A DNA stretch of 64,000 nt from Leishmania infantum JPCM5 (taxonomy: Eukaryota > Euglenozoa > Kinetoplastea > Trypanosomatida > Trypanosomatidae): assembly GCF_000002875.2 (NCBI RefSeq), contig NC_009391.2, positions 491,486 to 555,485 on the forward strand, in the 5' to 3' direction. Below are positions 1 to 11,100 of the stretch, one piece after another. Made by a program: the position numbers and the translations under genes. Numbering within the stretch: position 1 is the stretch's first letter; the number at the start of each line of letters is the position of its first letter. A model generated the notes under the pieces. That model saw only the letters and a program-made list of their open reading frames with translations. It was not told the DNA's origin and did not search any database.

Positions 1-3000
1 GCATGCCGTGCACGAAAGGCAGTGCAGCCGATCGCGTGTGCGACTGCTACAGCTCACTGGCGCGCGAGGCAGTTCGTCGCTGCGCTCCCAATGAGAAGAG
101 GGCAGCACCCAAGCGCCAGGCGTCACGCGGCGCGGCAGTCGTAGAGGGGCCTGACACGCAAGCCAGCGCACCGCCCGACGATGCTGCTGCTGAATCGACC
201 GCGGCGCAGGCAGCGCGCCGCTGGGGTCCCGCCACGGCGGAGCGGTTTGTCTCTCTGCTTCTTCCGCATGCTGTGGCGGCGTTTCAGGCACGGGCGCGGC
301 AGGCGCAGCCGCTGTTGTGGGCGCTGCTGCGGCTGTCGCCTGCCACGGTGCTGCCAGACTTTCTGAATTGTGTGCGGACGGGCCTACGCAGCCCCACGGA
401 GGTGGCGGCGCAGCGTGCTGTCTCGACACGGCTTCTCACTGGCGCCGTGCCCACCATCCTGGTAGATGCAGAGGCCGCGTCGCTGCTGCCCTCCAACACG
501 AGCAGCGCTACTCTGCTTGCCTTCCTGCGGGAGACGCTGCCGTCGATGCTCACGTTCGTGAATCCGAGCGACGTGGTGAGTGCGCTGCCTGTCCTCTCGC
601 TCGTGGCGGTCGCGACGAGCTATGCCGGAGCGGAGGAGGTGTTCGGCACCGTCGACGAGGTGGACGCCTTTGCGAAGGCCTACGTGGCGCGTGTGCTTCC
701 GCTCTTTGCTGCCAACGCCGACGTGAAGGACGGCCACTTTCCAAACGCCGAGGTGATGGTTCGCGCATTTCTGCGGACTCTGCCGTCGACGGCTCTCTCG
801 ATGGTGACGCGCGAGGTGTTGCGAGAGGCGCAAAGCCGTGATCACGGTGCTCGCATGGCCGGGCTGGTGCGCATGGTTGCTGCCTGCGCGCCGGCTGAGG
901 CATGGGCCTGGGCACAGAAGCACTGGCTCCGAGTCCTGCTTGACACGTCTGCGCGAGACGCCGAGGTGGAGTGGGCGGCACCGCTGCTAGCGGCCTGCGT
1001 CGCCGACCTGGGCGACCGCTCGCTCGCACGCGCGCACGCCACATCGATCTGGCGCGGCGTGCAACTGCAGCTTCGCATTCTGACCAGTAAGAAGCGCCGC
1101 ACCGCTGGCGCCCAAGTCATGGAGGCGCTCATGGCATCGCTGATGCGGCCGCGGGAACGTTCCGAGACCCATCTTCGCATCTCAAGCGGCGAGCAGCTTC
1201 GACTGCAGCAGCTGCAGGCGACGGCGACGGCCCCGGGCTCTACTCGTGTACCGGGTTCTGCTACTGAACTGCCGTTGTCAAGGATCGGCACGGCAACTGA
1301 GGCGCGGGTGTACGTAGAGTGGCCGGGCGCAGAGGATGTGCAGGTGGCGGTGGATCTCTTCAACGCGTCCCTCCAAGACTGCGTGCACGTGATTGAGGAG
1401 GTGAGCGGTGGCGCCGTCCTCAATACCGCCGCAGCAGGGGCGACAGTGGCGGTTTCAAGCGATGGTGACATTTCGCTTCACGCGCAGTTCTTCGCGGCCG
1501 CCTCCACCGCCACCGCAGCACCAAGCAGCGGCGCTGATGCTGTCTTGTGCGAGAGTGCCGCGGCTGTGACGCGGCACAGCGTTCTGGAAGGGACGCTGCA
1601 CTGGATGCAGCGACTCCTCTGCGCATGCGAGTGGGTGTTTATCGAGCCGACGCCGACCGCGACGGCAGCGGACCCGCAGCAGACGCGCGGCGTGCCGTGG
1701 TGGGACGTGGATCCACACGTGCCGTGGCGCCCCACCGGCGCCCCGCTGCTCCCAGCGTCGTGCAGGCCCGCGTACACGCGGGCGGAGGTTTTTGAAGTGC
1801 TTCGCAGGTGCGTGTGCCTCCCCATGCTGCGCCAGCACGTCGTCGTTCCCTTGCGTCAGTGCGGCGTGGAGTTGAAGGAGTGGTTTGGCGCGCCTTCCGG
1901 CGAGGAGGTGCCCACGTCGGCTGACGACAGCCAAGCTGCCGTGGTGGAGCTGCTGCGACTGCTCCAGTGGCTGTCGTCTTCCATTGTGCGGCTGCCTCAG
2001 CAGCGGTGGCGACCGGCCGCGTCGCTCTCGCACTACCTGCGCCGCATCATAGGGAGGCAGTGCCCATGGGTGCGTCGACGTCTACCGCTGGGGTGCTGGG
2101 TCGACCGCTCGCTGCAGCTGCAGGTGGAGGCGGTGGCGCACGGGCATCTACCAGTGACGCAGAAGACGTTCTCGGACGTTGTGTCCGTTGTGCAGAGCCT
2201 GTGTCTGTCGCCGCGGCGGCCCGTCTGGGGTGGTGCGATGCGGCTGCTCGTGCACGTGCGCCTCTTCGGCGCCCTCGACAGCGCCTCGCTTGCGATGTTC
2301 GAGGGCCGGGTGCGCGCCGTGGCGGCCGACATCGTCTGCCAGTGGCGCGCAGGGGTGGCGTCTGCAGCGTCGGACACCGCCGTGACGAAGGCGGCACTGC
2401 GTCCACAGGAGCAGCGGCGGCTGCTGCCTGCGACCACCACGGCGGCGGTCGAAAGCCCCGGTGACGGCAACGGCAGAGCTGGCCAGCCACTTGCCCGCAG
2501 CACTCCGGCGGTCATCGGAGTCGCACCTTCCGCGACGCTTCGGCTGCACACGCTGCAGGGTGCAATGGAAGGGGTGCAGACGCTCCTGATGTCACTGGCA
2601 CTCAACCGCGAGTTCTTCGAGGCGCCGACCACGTGCATGGAATCGCTGCGCTTCCTGGTTCGCTTCCCGGAAGAGCTGCGCTCCGTCACCGCCGGGCTGC
2701 TGCTGCCTCAGTTCACGGAACGCGTGCGCTCGGCCAAAGTGCTTCTCATCACCGGCGCTGCCCGCTCTCCCGCCTTCACGGAGGAGCTGGTGCAGGTTGC
2801 CTACGAGCTTGCTGCCACGTACCCCGCGCGCGCCGTGCTACTTCTGGCGTACGCCCATCTTGTCTACTGGCCGTCTCCGTGTCGCTGGGTCTCTCTGCGC
2901 GCCGTACGCTACCTAGCGCGCCTGTCCCTCTCTTCCCACGTCGTTTTGCGCTGCGTGGCAGCTGACCTCTTACAGGCTGTGTCGCTGCCGGTCACCGTGC

Positions 3001-5570
3001 GTGAACCAACGTGGACGGTGTGCGCGGTTCCCGGTGCCCTTGCGGTGCCCGCATCCTTCTTACTTCCACCAGACGCAGCGAAGGAGCTGCTGAGTGAGAC
3101 GGAGCAGCGGGCGCACGAGGCTGCCGTGACAGCGGCGCAGGACTGCGTGCAACGACTGACGGAGGCATGCCCGTTGATGCCCTACTACGTCGGCACGAAG
3201 GGCCTCGTGCTTCCGCTGAGTTACCTCACGGTGCCCAGGTGCGCAGCGTCCGCGCTGGGCCTGCATCCGGTGCAGCCAGGCTCTGAAGCGACGTCTATTC
3301 ACTGCAGTGCGATCACCGGCGCCGCCTTTGTGGACGCCATCACGTACACGCAGCCGCCTGACGCTGCCGCTTACCGTCTTCAGTGGCTGGCGACGCTGCT
3401 GGGCGGCATGAATGGCGGTGGTGGCGGCGTCACGGTCGTGGATGCGGAGGAGGAGAGCTGCCAAGCAGCAGACGCAACCGCGCGACAGCTGAGTCCGCAT
3501 TCGTGGGTGCTGCGGCTGCTAGCACTGCCGGTCGAGTGCTCCCAAGTGCATTATGACCGCCAGGTTGCGTCTCCAACCACGGTCGTAAAGCTGCTCGCCT
3601 CGCTGCCGCAGGAGCCGGCGGCGAATGATGCATCGTCGCCGTTCTCTTCTGCTGCCTCGCTGCTGCTCGAGTGGGCCGATAATGCACTGCGGACGTGGCG
3701 ACGCCGTCGTGGTAAAACCCACCAGCCCCGCGGCGGGGACGAGCAGCGCACATGCGCTGCGGACACAGACGATTGTGACGGCCCTTCCGTGTCGTCCTCC
3801 GAGCGTGGCGTGGCAGACACGCCGCCCACTCACCTCACCGGTGGCGAGGGAGATGCACAAGGGCACGCCGGCAAGCATGACGCTAAGGAGGGCGCCAGCG
3901 AAGTGGAGGAGGATGAGATGTATCGCCTCTTTCGCTCTCTCGCGATTGTGTCCTCGGCCGTGCTGCGACTGACTGCCCCACTGCGGCCGACTGCAGCGCC
4001 GAGCTCGGCTCACAAGGGCCCCACAGATGCAGAGCTTCGAACGCGGGCAGTGCACTTCTTCTCTGACGTTGTCGCGTGCGTCTGCAGCCATGCGGCCGTG
4101 CCGCACAGCGTCGCGCAGCGGGTCATGGCTGTGGCTTTCACGACGCTGGGAGAATCGCTGACGTCCGAGGAAGTGTGGATGGTAGTCTATGCCTTGGTAG
4201 GTCAACTGGGAAGTACGACCCACGCGGAGACCGCGACCGCCGCCGCTGATGACGCCCGCAGCAGCGGCGGTGATACGTGGTCACAGCGACGGCAGCGCCT
4301 CTTGTCCTTCATCGGCGCCCTCTTCTGCGGTGTGCCTCCAGCGGTCATCGGGGCCAACCTTCCCCGGCTGGTCGCCCTCATCGAAGCGCACGCGCAGGTA
4401 TTCAGCTTCTCTTCGGCGGACCAGGTGCGGCAGATGGCGGCAATGGCTGTAGCGCAGCTGATCGGTTTCACGGCTCTGCAGAGCAACCTTCGAGTTGAGT
4501 TCAACGGCTGTCGCACGGCCGCTGATGCGCTGATGGTCTCGCTCATGCAGCGTGCCAACACCACCGTGTTCCATGGACGGCTTCCGCTTGTGTGTCTCGG
4601 GTCCGAAAGCGAGGACAGCCTGTCGAAGGCCTCGTCAGCGACTCGCGCTGCCGCCGCCATCAGCAGCGGTGAGGCACCTGAGTCTGCCGGTGTTGGATCG
4701 CCGACCTCCCAAGACGCTGCGCTGCTCACCTTCACCGCCCTGTGCCTCCAACAATCCCCGGCGGACATGCTGGAGGCACACGCACGCGACATGGTGCTGC
4801 TGCTCTGCTGCTGTCTTGACCTGTCCTTCACGGAGGTGCAGCATCTTCACGAGGCGGTGGAGGCGGCTCTCGCCTCTCTGGTGGCTCTTCGGATGTCCAA
4901 GGCTCGTGTCCATGAGTTGATCGAGCAGCTCTGCAGTGTCTGTACCGGCTCAGTCGCGTATGGCACATCACGACGGGCGAAGGTGGCGTGCACGCGTGCA
5001 CTGCGTCGGCTCATCTTTCCGAACCTGCACCGCATCGGCAGGTTTGCCGTCATGGAGCAGGTCGCTGCCGCGAGCCTTGCTGCATTGGCACATCGTGACG
5101 CTGGCATCCGTGCCGAGGGTAGCCACCTGTTGGCCGTGCTTACCAAGGTTGCGGCCGAGGCGCAGACACGCGTGCTAGTGCAGCGGCTGGTTCAGGAGCT
5201 GCGTCAGCTGCCTCGTGAAACCGCCGCGGCCGCATCTGCGGCGTCAGAGCACCAGCGGGAGGATGCGCCCTCCAGCAGTGGTGTAGGCGCAGTATCAGTG
5301 GGTCGTCGCGTGGCCCTTGTGCAAGCGCTCGGCGCGGTGGTGCTGGCTGACCCCGGTGAACCGTCCTCTTACGTACCAAAGGTGATGGTGCAGCTCGCGG
5401 GCTGCGCGCGGGAGGGCAACACCGAGTGCGGCCGTGTGGCGAAGCGCGTCTTCGAGGAATGGTGGCATGCGCACCGCGAGGGGTGGGAGCACGTGTACAA
5501 GTCGCGCTTTACTCCTGCGGAGGTGGATGCGATGTCCGACCTTCTTCTCGCACCACGGTACTACGCATAG
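1..5570 (+). CDS. PA200: Proteasome activator PA200/Blm10-like protein (5' end outside the window)
   Basis: PA200/Blm10 proteins are single-chain HEAT-repeat solenoids that cap the 20S proteasome and open its gate. The frame is open to the window edge and codes for 1,855 residues from the first visible ATG at base 3. The diagnostic feature is the last ten residues, DLLLAPRYYA. They match the end of human PSME4 as I remember it and carry the hydrophobic-Tyr-X tail that docks into the 20S alpha ring. The body is helical and HEAT-like, with charged low-complexity inserts near residues 1230-1300 and 1540-1580. The first visible residues resemble a region several hundred residues into the human protein, so the real start probably lies upstream of the window. 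What is seen: the tail and the repeats. What is inferred: the function. Confidence 0.85.
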   Translation, partial: MPCTKGSAADRVCDCYSSLAREAVRRCAPNEKRAAPKRQASRGAAVVEGPDTQASAPPDDAAAESTAAQAARRWGPATAERFVSLLLPHAVAAFQARARQAQPLLWALLRLSPATVLPDFLNCVRTGLRSPTEVAAQRAVSTRLLTGAVPTILVDAEAASLLPSNTSSATLLAFLRETLPSMLTFVNPSDVVSALPVLSLVAVATSYAGAEEVFGTVDEVDAFAKAYVARVLPLFAANADVKDGHFPNAEVMVRAFLRTLPSTALSMVTREVLREAQSRDHGARMAGLVRMVAACAPAEAWAWAQKHWLRVLLDTSARDAEVEWAAPLLAACVADLGDRSLARAHATSIWRGVQLQLRILTSKKRRTAGAQVMEALMASLMRPRERSETHLRISSGEQLRLQQLQATATAPGSTRVPGSATELPLSRIGTATEARVYVEWPGAEDVQVAVDLFNASLQDCVHVIEEVSGGAVLNTAAAGATVAVSSDGDISLHAQFFAAASTATAAPSSGADAVLCESAAAVTRHSVLEGTLHWMQRLLCACEWVFIEPTPTATAADPQQTRGVPWWDVDPHVPWRPTGAPLLPASCRPAYTRAEVFEVLRRCVCLPMLRQHVVVPLRQCGVELKEWFGAPSGEEVPTSADDSQAAVVELLRLLQWLSSSIVRLPQQRWRPAASLSHYLRRIIGRQCPWVRRRLPLGCWVDRSLQLQVEAVAHGHLPVTQKTFSDVVSVVQSLCLSPRRPVWGGAMRLLVHVRLFGALDSASLAMFEGRVRAVAADIVCQWRAGVASAASDTAVTKAALRPQEQRRLLPATTTAAVESPGDGNGRAGQPLARSTPAVIGVAPSATLRLHTLQGAMEGVQTLLMSLALNREFFEAPTTCMESLRFLVRFPEELRSVTAGLLLPQFTERVRSAKVLLITGAARSPAFTEELVQVAYELAATYPARAVLLLAYAHLVYWPSPCRWVSLRAVRYLARLSLSSHVVLRCVAADLLQAVSLPVTVREPTWTVCAVPGALAVPASFLLPPDAAKELLSETEQRAHEAAVTAAQDCVQRLTEACPLMPYYVGTKGLVLPLSYLTVPRCAASALGLHPVQPGSEATSIHCSAITGAAFVDAITYTQPPDAAAYRLQWLATLLGGMNGGGGGVTVVDAEEESCQAADATARQLSPHSWVLRLLALPVECSQVHYDRQVASPTTVVKLLASLPQEPAANDASSPFSSAASLLLEWADNALRTWRRRRGKTHQPRGGDEQRTCAADTDDCDGPSVSSSERGVADTPPTHLTGGEGDAQGHAGKHDAKEGASEVEEDEMYRLFRSLAIVSSAVLRLTAPLRPTAAPSSAHKGPTDAELRTRAVHFFSDVVACVCSHAAVPHSVAQRVMAVAFTTLGESLTSEEVWMVVYALVGQLGSTTHAETATAAADDARSSGGDTWSQRRQRLLSFIGALFCGVPPAVIGANLPRLVALIEAHAQVFSFSSADQVRQMAAMAVAQLIGFTALQSNLRVEFNGCRTAADALMVSLMQRANTTVFHGRLPLVCLGSESEDSLSKASSATRAAAAISSGEAPESAGVGSPTSQDAALLTFTALCLQQSPADMLEAHARDMVLLLCCCLDLSFTEVQHLHEAVEAALASLVALRMSKARVHELIEQLCSVCTGSVAYGTSRRAKVACTRALRRLIFPNLHRIGRFAVMEQVAAASLAALAHRDAGIRAEGSHLLAVLTKVAAEAQTRVLVQRLVQELRQLPRETAAAASAASEHQREDAPSSSGVGAVSVGRRVALVQALGAVVLADPGEPSSYVPKVMVQLAGCAREGNTECGRVAKRVFEEWWHAHREGWEHVYKSRFTPAEVDAMSDLLLAPRYYA

Positions 5571-6808
5571 GTGAAGTGTGTAGAGGTGTGCGTGTGTGTG
5601 AGTGTGAGGAAGGGGAGGAGGAGATGGGCGGATGAGGAGCGGTGCGGCGGCCTTAGCTGCAGCAACCACGAAGAAAGTTTTGCATACCACTATCCCTCTC
5701 TTGTTAATGCCGGCCTTCCGCTCCATCTCTCGCTGACAGGCTTGCCTCTGCTCTCTCTCTCTTGACCTGTAGCACGATGGCTTTATATATATGTGCGTGT
5801 CTGTGTGGCCTGACTGTCGGGGACATGTTTGGCACTCATGCCTTCTCTTTAAGGGCCCCGTCGCCATACGACATACCCTTCTTCCTCCTTCCCCCATTTC
5901 TCTGGTAGAGTTTGCGTGCTTCTATTTCAGTCTCCTCTGCCTCTCGAGCCACTTCGGCGATTTGCAGGTGCGGGAGAGTGACACAAGAAGCACAGAGAGA
6001 CGCGTGCGCGCGAGTCGTGCGCAGCGACACGGTTCCACTCTCTTCTTCTACGTCCCTAATGTTCTCGTGCCAGCCACCACTCCTCCCCCCTCCCCTTTCT
6101 CACCCACCCTCGATGATTTCACTGGCTATGCACGGTGGATCCTGTACCTTCACAATCATATCGCTCGAACCTCCGCGTTATCGGCGCCGCGTAGATCAGC
6201 TTCACCAACCCACCCAACGGCCGCTCTCTCCTTTTGTATTCCCAGAAGGAGCGCTGGGCTGAAACTTCTCTTCCACCGGCTTTGCCGACTCACTTCGCCA
6301 CGTGCACACAAGCACACGTCTCTTGCGTTGCCACCTCGTCGTCTTCGCTCCGTGAGCACCGACTCTGTGGCACAGCGACGACCGACCCAATCGAGCCGAT
6401 CAGTCCGCCAGTGGACTTGCGCACGTGTGTCGACACACACCCACGTACGCACTTCATACGTACACATCCACATACGCGCCGGGAGCCTCGGTGGTGGGTG
6501 TAGGAGGAGGAGGGGGGCGCCGTCACACTCGTCAGCCCCTGTCCTTCCTCCGGCTTGTATACAGGAAGTGAACGAAACAGAAACAAAGGGTTCCCCTGCT
6601 TCCCCCTCGCTCCCTCCGTCTCTTCATCAGTCTCCAAATTTCTTGTGCCGAAGAAGATTGCCTGGCGAGCCTGTGCTCCCGCGATCACGTGCTCGTCGCC
6701 GGCATTCGCCTTGTGCTCGATCCCGCTTGATCGACGTGTGGGCCGGGTGGTTTTGGTGCCACCGCCGCTGCTGCCGTTGTCTTCTCCCCTTTTCGCGTTG
6801 TTATTTTC

Positions 6809-6810
<2 letters not shown>

Positions 6811-6842
<32 letters not shown>

Positions 6843-6852
6843 GCGTGTGTGG
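6811..6852. repeat. (GT)n microsatellite
   Basis: About 13 uninterrupted GT units followed by imperfect GCGTGT units, in the middle of the intergenic region after PA200. Confidence 0.95.
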
Positions 6853-7959
6853 AGGGGTATCGGCCGGCGTTGTGGCACGCCCCCCGCCGCCTCCTTCCTC
6901 CTCCTTTTCATTTTCTGCGCCGTGCATGTTTTTGTTTATCATCTCCCCCCCCTCCGCTCGCCTCCTCACGTTCGTGTCTCCTCCCCCTCTCCTGTACGCC
7001 CACTTTGCCACCGACCACACCCGCCCCGCCCCGTCCACTCTCTCTGCGTGCCGTTGTGTGCGCCTGTCTTCGGTGCCCCGCCTCCGCGGCTTGCTCTTCG
7101 ATCTCCTCTCATCTCTTTTTCCTCTGTTCGCTCCCTCGCCCCCTTTTGACGCGGATCGTCTCCACTGTTCATCGTGTCTCTCGTCATTACCTGTGCGCTG
7201 AGCAGGCCCCCATCCGCTTCCCCCTTCCTCTGTCTCTCCCTCTCTCTGCGTGCGCGTGTGTGCGCCTGCTGGGGTTTCGCTCTTCTCATCGTCTTTACTT
7301 TTTTTTTTGCGGCTCGCCTAGTCTGCTCTCCTCCCCTCGATCACGCTGTTTGGCTTTCCTGTGCTGTGTTCCTATAATTCGTTTTGGGGATCGAGTCGAT
7401 ACAGCCTACGTTGGTGTTTTCGTGGCCGTGGTGGTGCTGGCTGTCCCTCCCTCCCCCCTTCCCTTCCCTTCCTTTTGCCTCACGCCTTGACGCGCTCACA
7501 GGCACGCAGATACACTGCAACCCTTTTTTCTGTAGATGTATGTACTGATACCCTGCCGCCGCCCCCGTCTCCTCCTACATTGCTGTGCATATCTCACCCG
7601 CTTTCTTATAGCAAGTTGTCATGTATATCAATCTCTCCCCCTCTCTTTCTTCTTTCTTGTCGTGCGCTTCTCTCCCTTTTCATTGTCTGCGCGTCTCGCG
7701 CTCCGCGCGCGGCTCAAGCATCACTGCCACGTCCCCACTATTCTCCTGTCGTCGTGCTCTCCGTTTTCTCCGCGCGTTCGTGCGTGCGTGAGCACACGTG
7801 TCTCCCCTTCCGCTGTGTGTGAACGTGCGCGCTTGCAAACACGGCAACGTTGAAGATGTGTGCGCAGTGATGGTAGACTACCACGACACAACTTTTCCTT
7901 TTTCCCTTGGCGTGCTCTCACACGGGGGCAAATCGCCAAGCGAGCGAGCGTGGCAGGCA

Positions 7960-7960
<1 letters not shown>

Positions 7961-8005
<45 letters not shown>

Positions 8006-8008
8006 TAC
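7961..8008. repeat. (CA)n microsatellite
   Basis: About 20 CA units ending in ATACATAC, roughly 185 bases before the start of the large hypothetical gene and just upstream of its best splice-acceptor candidate. Confidence 0.95.
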
Positions 8009-8046
8009 GTGTCAGCGCAAGAAGTCCCTGGCGCGGTGCCGGTGCG

Positions 8047-8079
8047 CTTCTCGCCTTTTCGTTTCTTGCTTTTCGGCAG
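8047..8079 (+). promoter_or_regulatory. Candidate polypyrimidine tract and trans-splice acceptor
   Basis: A T/C-rich tract (CTTTTCGTTTCTTGCTTTTC) is followed by an AG at 8078-8079, giving a 5'UTR of about 113 bases for the gene starting at 8193. Trypanosomatid mRNAs receive the spliced leader at the first suitable AG after such a tract. Position inferred, not mapped. Confidence 0.4.
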
Positions 8080-8192
8080 TGCATCCGTTGCGGTCTATAC
8101 ACCTATCCTCTCGCTTGCTTCTCGTGTGCCGGTCCGGCATTGCCGCACCGGCGAGGATCGCAGCAGCAGGCTAGAACACAGCTAGGGAACGC

Positions 8193-11100
8193 ATGACTTA
8201 CGTCATCATGAGCTCTTCCGCTTCTCCACTTGCCTCCTCAGCCCTTGCCGTGGGCCGATCCTCGCCCAATGACCGACCGCTGCTACCCTCTCCATCCACC
8301 GCCGGTGCCTCCGCGGAGTACGCCGGCGCGCTCGCGAGGGCGGCGGCACCCTGTAACTCATTGTCCCTGAAGTCATCGTCGCAGTTGATCATCACACAAC
8401 AACCCGAGCGGCCGCTGCGAGCAAGACCGCCCACGCCACCGTCGGTGGTGCAGGACCCCCGCGCGGGCGGCACTGCCGTCGCGGATGAGCAAACACAACG
8501 GACAGAGCTGCTGGCGCTGATCGCGCGGCTCAGCAGGTCGCTTATGCCCGCCACAGAACGGCTTATTCGACTCCGCAGCGCTCTCAGGGCGCTACAGGAG
8601 CAGCTCGTCGTCACCATTCCACCCGCCGCGGTCGTCACCGCAACGGGTGGCGCCTCCGCCGGTGCGTCCATCTCCTCCGTGAGCATGTCGGATACAAGTG
8701 TGTCTCCGCGCCTGTGCGTGGCGGGGACGTCGTACCCCGACATGGAAGCGGTGCTCTATTTTCTCGCCCACCGCGATCCGCCGTTGCAGCGGTGCGGAAC
8801 CTGCTCTGGAGCGGTTGGAGGCGCGAGTGGCGGCCGTCCTCCCACGCCGTGCACCGGGATGCTCGTCTCCCCGCACGCGTCACCGTCTAGCAGCGTGCCG
8901 CGTAGGTGGTCGCGGCTTGAGTGTGGTGCTGGTGGCGCAGGGACGAACGCCATGGCCTCGAGCACCGCCACCGGTGTCTCCGCCAGTGGGCTGTGGCAGA
9001 CCAGCGCCATTGGCTTCGGCGACGCCTCCTGCCCATCGTCGCCGTCGGCGCCATCTTTTCGATTCCCCTCCACCCCACCGTTGGCGCCGACGCTCATGCC
9101 CGTCACACATGCGACGGTGCACGACTCCGCGTCCCTCAGCGGGGCCAGTAACCGCCACAGTCCGGTGATGACAGACTCGCCATCGCTTGATCAGCTAACG
9201 CTGCCCACGATGCATGCGCGCGTTGCATGTGGCGTACACCATGGCAGCATGCAGGTGTCGCGGGACAACGCGACTATTCCACCTCACCTTCTACAGACCA
9301 CCCCCCCGCTGCCGCTGCCTGCCACGGTGCCCGCGACAGGGACGACGACGACGATGAGCGCCGCAAGCACTGGCGCAGCCGCTGTGTGCGCTGACGGTGG
9401 CAGCGTTGCAGGGCGTCTACTGGCCGCCCCCACTGCCCACAACCTACATCCGCACCGCACCCTTTCCCCTTACCCGCCGCCCTCGAGCGTCGCCAGCGGC
9501 AGTCCGCAGGTTGCGACACCGCCACCTCCGTTGCCCGCAGCGCCGGCAAACCACCACGTGCGTCGGGTGCGCTCGACGACATCGCTGGAGCTCCACACGT
9601 CTGGCGGCTCGCCCTCCGGCGCGGTGACGAAGGATGCCGAGGCGCCGAGCTACGAGTCGCGGACGCAGCCGCCGTCGCAGATGGTGCCCCGCGACGCCAC
9701 TTCGCCGGTGGAAGTCGCCAGCGAAGGTGGTGACGGGAGCATGTCGGCCGGGTCCATGAGCCTCTCCTCCACTATGCCTGACCTTCCCGCTACCCCACCG
9801 CCGCCACTGCCCGGGTTCACCACACTGGAGGTGAGTGGTGCTTCATGGCGTACCTCATCGCCGCAACCTGCTACTTCCACGGTGGTCTCGCTACCGTCGC
9901 CAACACTTCAGGGCATTGTCTTGCCAGGGGCGGATAACTACGCGGCTGGGGCCCCCAACGGCGCCCTTGTCGCGAGCTTCCGGAGCAGAACGGGAAGCAG
10001 GCATGCCTGCGCTGGTGCCTTTCCTTCGCCTGCTGGCGAGTCTCCGGCGCCGCCGACGCCCATCATGATCAACTCACTTCCGCGCACGTCTTCGCAGTCC
10101 ACGGAGGTGAGCGAGCAGCTGCATCGCTACCGCCAGTCGCTGCTCGGCAGCTCCCTGCCGCCTGGCACGGCGCGCTTCACCACGCTGCCAACGCCATTTA
10201 TGTCGCGGGTGGGGGCAGGCATGCAGAGCAGCGGAGCCCGCAGCCTTCGCGAGGACTCCGCCGTTCTCTCGCGCGCCTCCTCCTTCACTCCACCAGCGAT
10301 GCGGTTTGTGCAGCGGGTGCGGCGCCGCATGCTGACACTCAGTCAGATGCAGCTGCAGCTTTCTGCCTGGGACCTCTTCCACACAGACCACATCGGTGGT
10401 CGCTCTCAGGCGGCACTGCAGGTCACTGCCGCGGCGTCTGTCGTCACAAGCCCAGCCGTCTCACTGACCTCTGCAGCGCAAGGTGGTTGGCGGGCGAAGA
10501 ATGAGCCGGAAAGCCGTGGGAGCAGCAGCGAAAGCAAGTCGAGCAACTCTCGGTACCAGGAGTACTCACAGCACTCGTGTGGTGTCCACGCGATGTCGGA
10601 GATGCCGCAGCAGGTGCTACTGGGCCCCCACTGGCTGTTGAGCGTGAGCGAGGACGGCTTCTTGCGCTACGAGCCGCTGCCGTCCGCTGCGCAGCCGCCG
10701 CCGTACATGCAATCCCCGCCGGTGGCCACCACTGCTGATTTTGCCTTCCTCTGTGTACCATACGAGGCGCTCGCGCGCGTCATAGGGGCAGAGGTGGGCC
10801 ACCACAGCCATATCAGCACGAGCGGTCCGTTCGGTGTCAGCGCCGGCGGCGTCGGTGTAACCGTCAGTGGTGACGGCGCGCTTGAGGAGGTGGCGGCGGT
10901 GCTCGACGTCCTTTTTGGTCTCTTCAGCGGCTCCAGGCAGCAGCACTCGCCAGCACACCAGCAGCGGCGGCCGCCGCACCGTGGCGCGACAGGAGCAAAG
11001 CCGAGCCTCTTGACAGTGAACAACGGCGGCGGCGGCGCCACCATTTCCACCGCACACATACACTCTAGTAGCCCTCCCGTGCAAGAAGGCGAGGAGCCGC

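Larger units (their letters stand above)
5571..8192 (+). other. Intergenic/UTR region between PA200 and the large hypothetical gene
   Basis: This is 2.6 kb of C/T-rich DNA with no credible gene. It begins with a GTGTGTGAG-rich stretch just after the PA200 stop. It holds a (GT)n run at 6811-6852 and a (CA)n run at 7961-8008. Open frames across it translate to Ser/Pro/Leu/Cys-rich strings typical of polypyrimidine sequence. It presumably contains the PA200 3'UTR and polyadenylation sites, and the splice acceptor and 5'UTR of the next gene. Confidence 0.7.

Noticed and set aside
5791..7490. Long + strand open frames (452 and 311 codons) between PA200 and the next gene
   Set aside because: Overlapping frames in C/T-rich DNA give Ser/Pro/Leu/Cys/Arg strings and GT-repeat translations, with no family resemblance.
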